Below the pieces are notes generated by a model. That model made no database searches. It was not told the origin of the DNA and was given only the letters and a program-made list of their open reading frames with translations. Shown piece after piece: positions 1 through 4,917 of a stretch of 9,380 bases of DNA. The translations under genes were made by a program, and so were the position numbers. Source of the DNA: an uncultured bacterium (GTDB lineage Bacteria; Actinomycetota; Coriobacteriia; Coriobacteriales; Coriobacteriaceae); NCBI GenBank assembly GCA_905215205.1, contig CAJMPK010000051.1, positions 1-9,380 on the forward strand. The letters run 5' to 3'. Positions within the stretch are counted from its first letter, which is position 1, and every line of letters starts with the position of its first letter.

Positions 1-168
1 AGCCGCGTGCGGCGCGGATAACCGCTGAAGGCATCTAAGCGGGAAGCCGTTCCAGGGATTAGTTCTCCTTCCGGTAAGGGCCCAGGTAGACTACCTGGTC
101 GATAGACGGCAGGTGCAAGGACGGCGACGTCCTCAGCCGAGCCGCACTAATCGCCCGAGCTCTTCCGG
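1..168 (+). rRNA. 23S ribosomal RNA, 3' end (partial)
   Basis: This is the last part of a 23S rRNA; the rest lies upstream of the window. The stretch at about 17-52 (GATAACCGCTGAAGGCATCT and onward through AAGCGGGAAGCC) matches the conserved 3' portion of bacterial 23S domain VI. The GTCGATAGAC segment near 99-108 and the ACTAAT at 146-151 match the conserved tail. The end is placed near 168 by counting the usual number of bases after ACTAAT and is uncertain by several bases. The 5' partner strand of the terminal helix is outside the window, so the exact mature end cannot be checked. Confidence 0.93.
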
Positions 169-318
169 AACCGCACCTCGCGGCCCGCGGGACCCAGCGC
201 TCAGAAGCGCGGTCCGGGCACGAGGATGCCCCCGAGTCAGTTCCCTTTCCTATACGCCATGCGGCCCCCAGGGCACGTGAGTAGACACCGGACACCGTAA
301 CGGTGGGCGCCGCCCACC
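169..318 (+). other. 23S-5S internal transcribed spacer with processing-type stems
   Basis: About 150 bases separate the two rRNAs. I see no tRNA in them. The spacer contains a long imperfect hairpin at 183-219: GCCC 183-186 pairs with GGGC 216-219, GGACC 190-194 with GGTCC 211-215, and GCGCT 197-201 with AGCGC 206-210 around a CAGA loop, with small bulges on the left arm only. A second inverted repeat, CGGTGGGCG (301-309) and CGCCCACCG (311-319), abuts the 5S start. Both are visible by base pairing; a role in rRNA maturation is inferred. Confidence 0.7.
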
Positions 319-435
319 GGTCAGCGGCCAGAGCATGGGGGGCACGCCCGGTCCCGTTCCGAACCCGGAAGCTAAGCCCCATCGCGCCGAGAGTACTGCG
401 GGGTCAGCCCGTGGGAGGCCAGGGCGCCGCTGACC
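319..435 (+). rRNA. rrf: 5S ribosomal RNA
   Basis: A 117-base segment with the expected 5S layout. The terminal helix is formed by GGTCAGCGGC (319-328) and GCCGCTGACC (426-435). The interior contains the conserved CCCGTTCCGAACCCGGAAG loop region (352-370) and AAGCTAAGCCCCATCGCGCC (369-388) typical of bacterial 5S. Pairing continues beyond the mature ends (CCACC 314-318 with GGTGG 436-440), giving a 15-bp precursor stem. It follows the 23S in the usual order and is followed by a strong terminator, so it is the last gene of the rRNA operon. Ends were chosen from the helix and normal 5S length and may be off by one or two bases. Confidence 0.93.
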
Positions 436-440
436 GGTGG

Positions 441-455
441 ACGGCACCGAGCCGT
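441..455 (+). other. small hairpin between 5S rRNA and terminator
   Basis: ACGGC (441-445) and GCCGT (451-455) form a perfect 5-bp stem around ACCGA. It lies directly after the extended 5S precursor stem. It has no T run, so it is not a terminator. It probably acts in processing or as a spacer element of the trailer; this role is inferred. Confidence 0.4.
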
Positions 456-467
456 CATCGAACTTAG

Positions 468-499
468 AAGGGGGAGGCCACGCGGCCTCCCCCTTTTTT
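468..499 (+). terminator. intrinsic terminator of the rRNA operon
   Basis: GGGGGAGGCC (470-479) and GGCCTCCCCC (484-493) form a perfect 10-bp GC-rich stem with an ACGC loop, followed by six T at 494-499. AA at 468-469 can add two pairs with the first Ts. This is a textbook Rho-independent terminator on the plus strand. On the minus strand the hairpin is followed only by TTCTAAG, so it would be a weaker stop for the gene arriving from 564. Confidence 0.95.
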
Positions 500-563
500 G
501 CGTTTACGGGGCGTAAATGACTCTATTACACCAGACGATCTTATCGTTTTTGGTATTGAGCCT

Positions 564-1031
564 TTATTTAAAGAAGATAAATCGAATAACAAGGGCAACT
601 GCTATGACCGCAATGATCAAAAGCAGGATTGTCAGTCGATGCTGCTTGCGTCGTTTACTTGTCGAAACGAAGATTGATTTTCCCTGTTTTGGCGTTTCGA
701 GATAGCGAGCCGAATGCGTCAAGGTTTGCTTTGGTCGAGGACCTCTTTGTCGATGAGTGGCGGATGCTTTCATCGGCTCATCACTAGCTGCGCTGTTTTT
801 AGATAATGGTGCGTCTTTCAGATATACAGGGTCTCCCGAGGCGACGCCCATATGTTTACGTCCCGTTTGGGCATCCTCGAGCGTTTGATATCGATTTCTC
901 GTCACATACTCGGGCTCCGGATCATTAATGGGCTCTTGCGAGATGTGGGGGCGATGGAACCGCGGCGGCTGCGTGGAAGTATCTTCCCCCTGCGTCGGCA
1001 TAAACATTTTGTTCTGGTTTTGGTCGTCCAT
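564..1031 (-). CDS. hypothetical protein, probable tail-anchored single-pass membrane protein
   Basis: I do not recognise a family for this 155-residue protein. Residues 1-125 are hydrophilic and rich in Pro, Gln, Asn and charged residues, with no obvious fold, and look disordered. A basic patch, KRRKQHR (126-132), is followed by one hydrophobic segment at about 133-154 (TILLLIIAVIAVALVIRFIF), and the chain ends one residue later. The positive-inside rule puts the N-terminal part in the cytoplasm with a C-terminal anchor. The start is supported by an AAAGGG ribosome site 4 bases upstream of the ATG. A TACAAT box (1076-1071 on this strand) could be its -10. By eye its base composition is more AT-rich than the tilS-ftsH block. 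It runs toward the rRNA operon and diverges from hsp20. The coding call is fairly secure; function is unknown. Confidence 0.75.
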   Translation of the reverse strand: MDDQNQNKMFMPTQGEDTSTQPPRFHRPHISQEPINDPEPEYVTRNRYQTLEDAQTGRKHMGVASGDPVYLKDAPLSKNSAASDEPMKASATHRQRGPRPKQTLTHSARYLETPKQGKSIFVSTSKRRKQHRLTILLLIIAVIAVALVIRFIFFK

Positions 1032-1070
1032 GATGCCCTTTAGCTCGTTACCAACAACGTGTACGCGCTC

Positions 1071-1076
1071 ATTGTA
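1071..1076 (-). promoter_or_regulatory. putative -10 box for the tail-anchored protein gene
   Basis: Read on the minus strand this is TACAAT, 39 bases before the ATG at 1031. The spacing suits a transcript start around 1064. No good -35 hexamer is visible 16-18 bases further upstream, so the assignment rests on the -10 alone. Confidence 0.4.
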
Positions 1077-1151
1077 AGCCCCCTGTTATTTGTAGCCGCG
1101 AACATACTCGTTATTTAAGCTCTGGTTCAAAGAACCTTAACCTTATTTAAA

Positions 1152-1172
1152 CCTGAGTCAAACACACTTAGA
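1152..1172. promoter_or_regulatory. HAIR-like operator (possible HspR site) upstream of hsp20
   Basis: CCTGAGT, seven bases, then ACTTAGA. The actinobacterial HspR operator HAIR is CTTGAGT-N7-ACTCAAG. The left half matches 6 of 7 and the right half 4 of 7, with exactly the right spacing. It sits just upstream of a TATAGT hexamer at 1179-1184, where a bound repressor would cover the -35 region. An additional right-type half site, ACTCAAA, lies at 1190-1196. The match is seen directly; binding by HspR is inferred from the known control of actinobacterial heat-shock genes. Confidence 0.35.
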
Positions 1173-1284
1173 TATGCTTATAGTACTGGACTCAAAAAAC
1201 TTTATAGTCGATGTATATATGAGCGCTGGGTGGGCATATATAAGAGCGTCAAAAGAAGTCCCAGTCACCTAGAAGATGGCTCGG

Positions 1285-1302
1285 CAGTCCTTAAAAGGAG
1301 TG
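1285..1302 (+). promoter_or_regulatory. hairpin sequestering the hsp20 ribosome binding site (candidate RNA thermometer)
   Basis: CAGTCCT (1285-1291) folds onto AGGAGTG (1296-1302) with a TAAA loop. Pairs are C1285-G1302, A1286-T1301, T1288-A1299, C1289-G1298, C1290-G1297 and T1291-A1296, with a single G1287-G1300 mismatch. The whole AGGAG Shine-Dalgarno core (1296-1300) lies inside the stem. The ATG follows at 1309, seven bases after G1301-G1302 would open. ROSE-type thermometers of small heat-shock genes likewise hide the ribosome site in a short stem with non-canonical pairs. The stem is weak, so function is a hypothesis. Confidence 0.4.
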
Positions 1303-1308
1303 GTAAAC

Positions 1309-1740
1309 ATGGCAAGCATGGTTCCTTATCGTTCGGTTTTTGGCGTTCGTCCTTCTGCTAGCTCGCTGTTCGATCTGTTTGATGATATGACCGACCTTGC
1401 AAACAACTCGATTGCTTCCAAGGCGTTTCCCGTTGATGTTGAGGATAAGGGCGACGGCTATGAGGTCAAGGCTTATCTGACCGGCGTCGCCAAGGACGAT
1501 ATCGATGTCGAGCTTAACGAGGGCCGTCTGTCCATTAGCGTGAATGTCGAGGAAGATGAGGAGAACGAGGGCAAGAATTTCCTGCAGAAGGAGTTCAGCT
1601 CGTACAGCGCGACGCGTGGCGTGTATCTAAAGGACGCTTCGAGCGAGGGCCTCTCGGCTAAGTACGCTGACGGCATCCTGACCGTTACGGTTCCCAAGAT
1701 CGTCGAGAAGAAGAACGTTACGAAGATCTCCATCGACTAA
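1309..1740 (+). CDS. hsp20: Hsp20/alpha-crystallin family small heat-shock protein
   Basis: A 143-residue small heat-shock protein, an ATP-independent holdase that binds unfolding proteins in the cytoplasm and forms oligomers. A short N-terminal arm (MASMVPYRSVFGVRP, with SLFDLFDDM at 19-27) leads into an alpha-crystallin domain from about residue 40. The signature near its end is YADGILTVTVPK (119-130), and an I-S-I motif at 140-142 matches the family's C-terminal I-x-I/V oligomerisation motif. An in-frame ATG at 1276 would add 11 residues, but only the ATG at 1309 has a strong ribosome site (AAAGGAG, 1294-1300, 8 bases away), so the shorter form is preferred. It is monocistronic, with a shared terminator after it. 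A HAIR-like operator and a hairpin over the ribosome site suggest heat-inducible control, which is inference. Length is normal for the family. Confidence 0.95.
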   Translation: MASMVPYRSVFGVRPSASSLFDLFDDMTDLANNSIASKAFPVDVEDKGDGYEVKAYLTGVAKDDIDVELNEGRLSISVNVEEDEENEGKNFLQKEFSSYSATRGVYLKDASSEGLSAKYADGILTVTVPKIVEKKNVTKISID

Positions 1741-1767
1741 CTTCGTTGGTGTTCTGCGCTATTAAAA

Positions 1768-1813
1768 GACAGCAAAAGGGGCTGGGAAGCGATTCTCGGC
1801 CCCTTTTGCTGTC
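1768..1813. terminator. bidirectional terminator between hsp20 and walJ
   Basis: GACAGCAAAAGGGGC (1768-1782) and GCCCCTTTTGCTGTC (1799-1813) are perfect 15-base inverted repeats around a 16-base loop. The AAAA and TTTT tracts sit inside the stem so that each strand reads GC-rich stem followed by T run. This is the usual design for convergent genes, here hsp20 ending at 1740 and walJ ending at 1823. Confidence 0.9.
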
Positions 1814-1822
1814 TAGGACAGT

Positions 1823-2632
1823 CTATTGAATGGTTGCCGGCTGATACTGACTCGCAGGGCGTATCGAGAGTTTTCGCGATCCTTGGAGAAGGGTTGCGGA
1901 GCTGCCGACCTCGTCATCCAGGGTTGCGGCCAGAGCTTTGGCATAGCTTTTGACGGTAAGGCTCGGACGATTGTTATCTTGGCTGATATGCATGGCAATG
2001 AGCTGTTCGGTGCGATCTGTAACAAGTTCGCGCGCGGCTTCGGCGGCTTGGCTGTTGGAGAGGTGTCCCCTTGCAGACAGGATGCGCTCCTGAAGAAAGC
2101 GGGGATATTCTCCCTCGCGCAGCATGGTCACATCGTGGTTGCTTTCGAGTGCGAGGACTCGACAATCTTTGAGGGTTTTAATGGCTTGGCTCGATAGCTC
2201 TCCGGTGTCGGTGGCAAACCCAATGGAATCATCGAGAGCATTGAATCGATAGCCGACCGGATTGATGGCATCGTGTGATGTTGAGTAGGTTTGCACGTGG
2301 ATGCCGGCAATGGATAGGGCGTCGCCGGGATCGAATTCCTCGACAGGCAGATGCGAAAGATTTTCTTTGTTCGAAAGAGTGCCCCTGCTGGCAAAGAGGG
2401 GGCCGTGCCAGTGCTTGCACCAGACATCGAGGCCCTTGATGTGATCGCTATGCTCATGAGTAATGAGAAGAGCCGAGACGTTGTCTGCCGAGAGCCCCAG
2501 TTCTGCCATGCGCTTTAATGTCTCGCGGCGAGACAGTCCGTCATCGACCATAATGAGCCCCTGCGGGCCCTCTATGAGTGCGCAGTTGCCTTTAGAGCCA
2601 CTGCCGAGGATATGAAGGTGCAGACGAGACAT
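1823..2632 (-). CDS. walJ: WalJ/YycJ-type metallo-beta-lactamase-fold hydrolase
   Basis: A 269-residue cytoplasmic metal-dependent hydrolase of the WalJ (YycJ) branch of the metallo-beta-lactamase fold. In Firmicutes this protein accompanies the WalRK cell-wall regulators and has been linked to DNA repair or exonuclease activity; no walRK genes are seen here. Family features are GSGSKGNC (10-17), the metal motif THEHSDH (58-64), H120 in STSHDAINP, D142 in ATDTG, H166 in ESNHD, RGHLSN (188-193) and HISQDNN (215-221). A longer reading from 2713 would add 27 residues unlike the family and overlap tilS, so the ATG at 2632 before SRLHLHILGSG is preferred; its ribosome site is weak (GGA). It diverges from tilS with 48 bases between the starts. 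The family call is strong; the substrate cannot be read from sequence. Confidence 0.9.
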   Translation of the reverse strand: MSRLHLHILGSGSKGNCALIEGPQGLIMVDDGLSRRETLKRMAELGLSADNVSALLITHEHSDHIKGLDVWCKHWHGPLFASRGTLSNKENLSHLPVEEFDPGDALSIAGIHVQTYSTSHDAINPVGYRFNALDDSIGFATDTGELSSQAIKTLKDCRVLALESNHDVTMLREGEYPRFLQERILSARGHLSNSQAAEAARELVTDRTEQLIAMHISQDNNRPSLTVKSYAKALAATLDDEVGSSATLLQGSRKLSIRPASQYQPATIQ

Positions 2633-2646
2633 AAGATTCCAAAGGA

Positions 2647-2652
2647 TACAAT
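2647..2652 (+). promoter_or_regulatory. putative -10 box for the tilS-hpt-ftsH run
   Basis: TACAAT lies 28 bases before the tilS ATG and upstream of its AGAGGAGGA ribosome site (2668-2676). The -35 region (about 2623-2629) falls inside the first codons of walJ and has no recognisable hexamer. The short divergent space leaves little room for another promoter. Confidence 0.5.
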
Positions 2653-2680
2653 GGGTGCGGACGAATAGAGGAGGAAGCAA

Positions 2681-4219
2681 ATGCCTACGGTATCTCAGCA
2701 TTATGGACACCATGCCGTGCCTGGGGCAGTCGATGAGACCCGGACGAGGCAGCAGGCTGCTCCTGTCGTGCTCATGGTATCAGGCGGTGCGGACTCGACG
2801 GCACTGCTTCTTATGGCGTGCACATCAAAGCTGGATATCCAAGACGGACGCGGTGTTGCCCCCATTGCTCGCGAGCGCCTGCATGTGCTGCATGTAAACC
2901 ATCATCTGCGCGGCAAGGCGTCCGATGGCGACGAGGCCTTTGTGCGTGAGCTCTGCGCGAAATATGGTTTACCGCTGTGCGTGGAGCACGCTTATTTTGA
3001 TGGGGAGTCGGGCAATATTGAGGCCGCGGCCCGCGAGGTGCGCTATGCCGCGGCGCGGAGGTATGTTCGCGAGCTCTGCGCCCAGACGGGGGCACCGCGA
3101 ACGGCGGCTCGTATCTGCACCGCGCACACGTCTTCGGATCGCGCGGAAACGTTTTTGATGAACGCGATTAAGGGTTCAGGGCCCGCTGGCCTATCGAGCA
3201 TTCCTCGCCGGAGGAATATCGTGGTGCGCCCCTTGCTCGACCTAACTCATGGCGAGCTCGTGGGCTATCTACGGGTGCATGGTCAGCCGTGGCGTGAGGA
3301 CGAGAGCAATGAGGATATCTCGTATCTGCGAAACTACGTGCGCCATCGGGTAATGCCAGTGGTGGCACAGCGTAATGCGAGCGTGTGCAAGACGATTGGC
3401 GCCGCCTGCGAGATCCTTGGTGACGAAGACGCGTTTCTATCTCAGCTGTCGGCGCAGGCGTTTCGAAGCTGTTTGCGTAAAGAGGCGGCGGGCGCGCTGG
3501 TGCTCGACGCCAGACGCCTTGCTGCGGCCGAGGTGGTAATCGCGCGGCGCATCGTGCGACTGGCGATCAAACGCATCGATCCGGACGCTCGTCCAGAGAT
3601 GCGACATGTGGAGCGAGTCCTTTCCTGCGTTGCCGAGGGCACGGGTTCGGTCACGCTTCCGGCGGGAATTGACGCGCGCGTTGAATTTGGCATGTTGGCG
3701 TTTAAGGCGCCGGCGGCTCGTGAGGGCCTGGTCGCGGATTGGATCACCATACCCGGGCGTTTGCCGCTGGGCGGGGGACGCATGCTGGTCGCAGAGCCGA
3801 TGGCCGTTGAGCCGGGATGCGATATCGTGCGCCGCGCCCGTGAGCTTGCGGCTGCCGGGGAAGTGGCAGCTTTGGTAGACGCGGCTGCCCTGGGTTTTGC
3901 CGACAGCGATAGTGAGCGGATCCTGGCGGGCTCGCGTGGCGAGATCCCTGCCGAGGCGCGATTGGCGCGCCTGTGGGTGGACGGTCCCGCACCGGGAGAC
4001 GTGATGTGCCCGTTAGGAATGAGTGGCCGAAGCAAGAAGGTATCCGACTTGCTAGGAGAGGCTCGCATTCCCGTTTCCGAGCGCGCCGGCGTGCCCATGG
4101 TGAGGACGGCGCCGGGAGGTGTCGTGGTGTGGGTCGCCGGAGTTCGCGCGGACGAACGCTTTAAGTGCACGGCGGCGACGCGTGTGGCCTATCTGCTTCG
4201 CGTGGTTGACGCGGATTAG
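2681..4219 (+). CDS. tilS: tRNA(Ile)-lysidine synthase TilS
   Basis: TilS uses ATP to join lysine to C34 of the tRNA-Ile with CAU anticodon, changing it to read AUA and accept isoleucine. It acts in the cytoplasm and is normally essential. The 512-residue product has the PP-loop SGGADS (34-39), HVNHHLRG (71-78), AHTSSDRAET (148-157), RPLLDLT (183-189) and the family block EDESN...YLRNYVRH (206-222). A C-terminal TilS domain follows from roughly residue 425 (APGDV..., then SERAGVPMV and a VWVAGVRADERF segment). It is somewhat longer than the roughly 430-470 residues of E. coli and B. subtilis TilS, partly from a 27-residue leader before the PP-loop. The start is fixed by AGAGGAGGA (2668-2676). 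It is first in a co-directional run with hpt and ftsH, the same order as in B. subtilis. No active-site residue appears missing. Confidence 0.95.
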   Translation: MPTVSQHYGHHAVPGAVDETRTRQQAAPVVLMVSGGADSTALLLMACTSKLDIQDGRGVAPIARERLHVLHVNHHLRGKASDGDEAFVRELCAKYGLPLCVEHAYFDGESGNIEAAAREVRYAAARRYVRELCAQTGAPRTAARICTAHTSSDRAETFLMNAIKGSGPAGLSSIPRRRNIVVRPLLDLTHGELVGYLRVHGQPWREDESNEDISYLRNYVRHRVMPVVAQRNASVCKTIGAACEILGDEDAFLSQLSAQAFRSCLRKEAAGALVLDARRLAAAEVVIARRIVRLAIKRIDPDARPEMRHVERVLSCVAEGTGSVTLPAGIDARVEFGMLAFKAPAAREGLVADWITIPGRLPLGGGRMLVAEPMAVEPGCDIVRRARELAAAGEVAALVDAAALGFADSDSERILAGSRGEIPAEARLARLWVDGPAPGDVMCPLGMSGRSKKVSDLLGEARIPVSERAGVPMVRTAPGGVVVWVAGVRADERFKCTAATRVAYLLRVVDAD

Positions 4220-4367
4220 CCCCTCGCACCAGCTTTTCTGTGCGGCGTTGACGGTATTCCCGCGCTGATGATGCGCGGGATGGAAAATATACCCCGTGCG
4301 CTGCTAGAATGTATAGTTCGCGTCCATACGGCGGTGTGTGGGCGATTAAGCACAAGAAAGGGTTGTC
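4220..4367 (+). other. tilS-hpt intergenic region with hairpin
   Basis: 148 bases without a gene. TCCCGCGC (4258-4265) and GCGCGGGA (4273-4280) form a perfect 8-bp stem around TGATGAT. The following bases are TGGAAAAT, so it lacks the T run of an intrinsic terminator. It may be an RNA-stability or partial attenuation element. A candidate internal promoter for hpt-ftsH lies just downstream. Confidence 0.5.
4281..4310 (+). promoter_or_regulatory. putative internal promoter for hpt-ftsH
   Basis: TGGAAA (4281-4286, 4 of 6 matches to TTGACA) is followed after 18 bases by TAGAAT (4305-4310), preceded by TGC to give an extended -10 (TGCTAGAAT). It lies 57 bases before the hpt ATG. This would let hpt and ftsH be expressed independently of tilS. 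Confidence 0.4.
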
Positions 4368-4916
4368 ATGGCTTCTCAACATCCGGATATCGAGAAGGTT
4401 CTGTTTACGCAGGAGGATATCGACGGTATCGTTTCTCGCCTGGGCGAGGAGATTACGCGCGACTACGCGGGTAAGGATCTGGTGCTGATCGCGGTTCTGC
4501 GCGGCGCTGTTGTCTTTATGGGCGACCTGATGCGCAAGATCGAGCTGCCGACCAACATCGATTTCATGGCTGTTTCGAGCTATGGCGACGGTGTGAAGTC
4601 TTCGGGCATCGTGCGTATCATTAAGGACCTGGATATCGACATCCGTGGTCGCGACGTGCTGATCGTCGAGGACATTCTGGACTCGGGCCTGACCCTCAAG
4701 TACCTGATGAAGAACCTCGAGAGTCGCAAGCCCGCTTCGCTGGAGGTCGCTGCCTTCCTGTGGAAGGACGTTGAGAACCGTACCTCGGCCATCACGCCCA
4801 AGTATGTTGGAACCCATTGCCCCGATGCCTTTGTGGTGGGCTACGGCCTCGACTATGCCGAGCGCTATCGCAACCTTCCGTATCTGGGCATTTTGAAACC
4901 GGAGGTTTATTCGTAA
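4368..4916 (+). CDS. hpt: hypoxanthine (guanine) phosphoribosyltransferase
   Basis: This cytoplasmic purine-salvage enzyme transfers the phosphoribosyl group of PRPP to hypoxanthine and usually guanine, giving IMP and GMP. The 182-residue length is typical. The PRPP-binding loop is VLIVEDILDSGLTL (97-110), with the paired acidic residues E101-D102. The flexible-loop area carries SSYGDG (70-75), VLRGAV (43-48) contributes the early PRPP-contacting turn, and the C-terminal block PDAFVVGYGLDY...RNLPYLG is characteristic of HPRT. The start is supported by AAAGGG (4357-4362) 5 bases before the ATG. It is followed by ftsH after a single base, so the two genes share a message and probably coupled translation. 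In B. subtilis the neighbouring HprT and TilS genes are likewise placed before ftsH. Confidence 0.95.
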   Translation: MASQHPDIEKVLFTQEDIDGIVSRLGEEITRDYAGKDLVLIAVLRGAVVFMGDLMRKIELPTNIDFMAVSSYGDGVKSSGIVRIIKDLDIDIRGRDVLIVEDILDSGLTLKYLMKNLESRKPASLEVAAFLWKDVENRTSAITPKYVGTHCPDAFVVGYGLDYAERYRNLPYLGILKPEVYS

Positions 4917-4917
4917 G

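Larger units (their letters stand above)
1032..1308. other. AT-rich divergent intergenic region
   Basis: This 277-base region separates the divergent tail-anchored protein gene and hsp20. It is clearly more AT-rich than its surroundings. It holds a TACAAT -10 candidate for the minus gene (1071-1076), a HAIR-like inverted repeat (1152-1172), two TATAGT hexamers on the plus strand (1179-1184 and 1203-1208) that are candidate -10 boxes for hsp20, and the hsp20 ribosome-site hairpin (1285-1302). A TGAGTC (1154-1159) and GACTCA (1189-1194) pair lies 35 bases apart. I cannot choose one hsp20 promoter with confidence because none has a good -35 partner. Confidence 0.6.

Noticed and set aside
59..447. 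Open frames overlapping the 23S and 5S rRNA
   Set aside because: rRNA sequence is clearly recognised here, so these frames are by-products.
503..517. TTTACG-GGG-CGTAAA small inverted repeat
   Set aside because: Six base pairs with a three-base loop and no T run; could easily be chance in this AT-rich stretch.
535..551. Second terminator on the plus strand after the rRNA operon (ACGAT-CTT-ATCGT then TTTT)
   Set aside because: The stem is only 5 bp and AT-rich, and a very strong terminator lies just upstream. It may be a weak back-up but I cannot support it.
1276..1308. Upstream in-frame ATG extending hsp20 by 11 residues
   Set aside because: It has only a weak ribosome site, whereas the ATG at 1309 has AAAGGAG at ideal spacing and gives the usual N-terminus of the family.
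2633..2713. N-terminal extension of the WalJ-type protein
   Set aside because: The 27 extra residues are unlike the family and would overlap the tilS ribosome site and start; the family's N-terminus fits the ATG at 2632.
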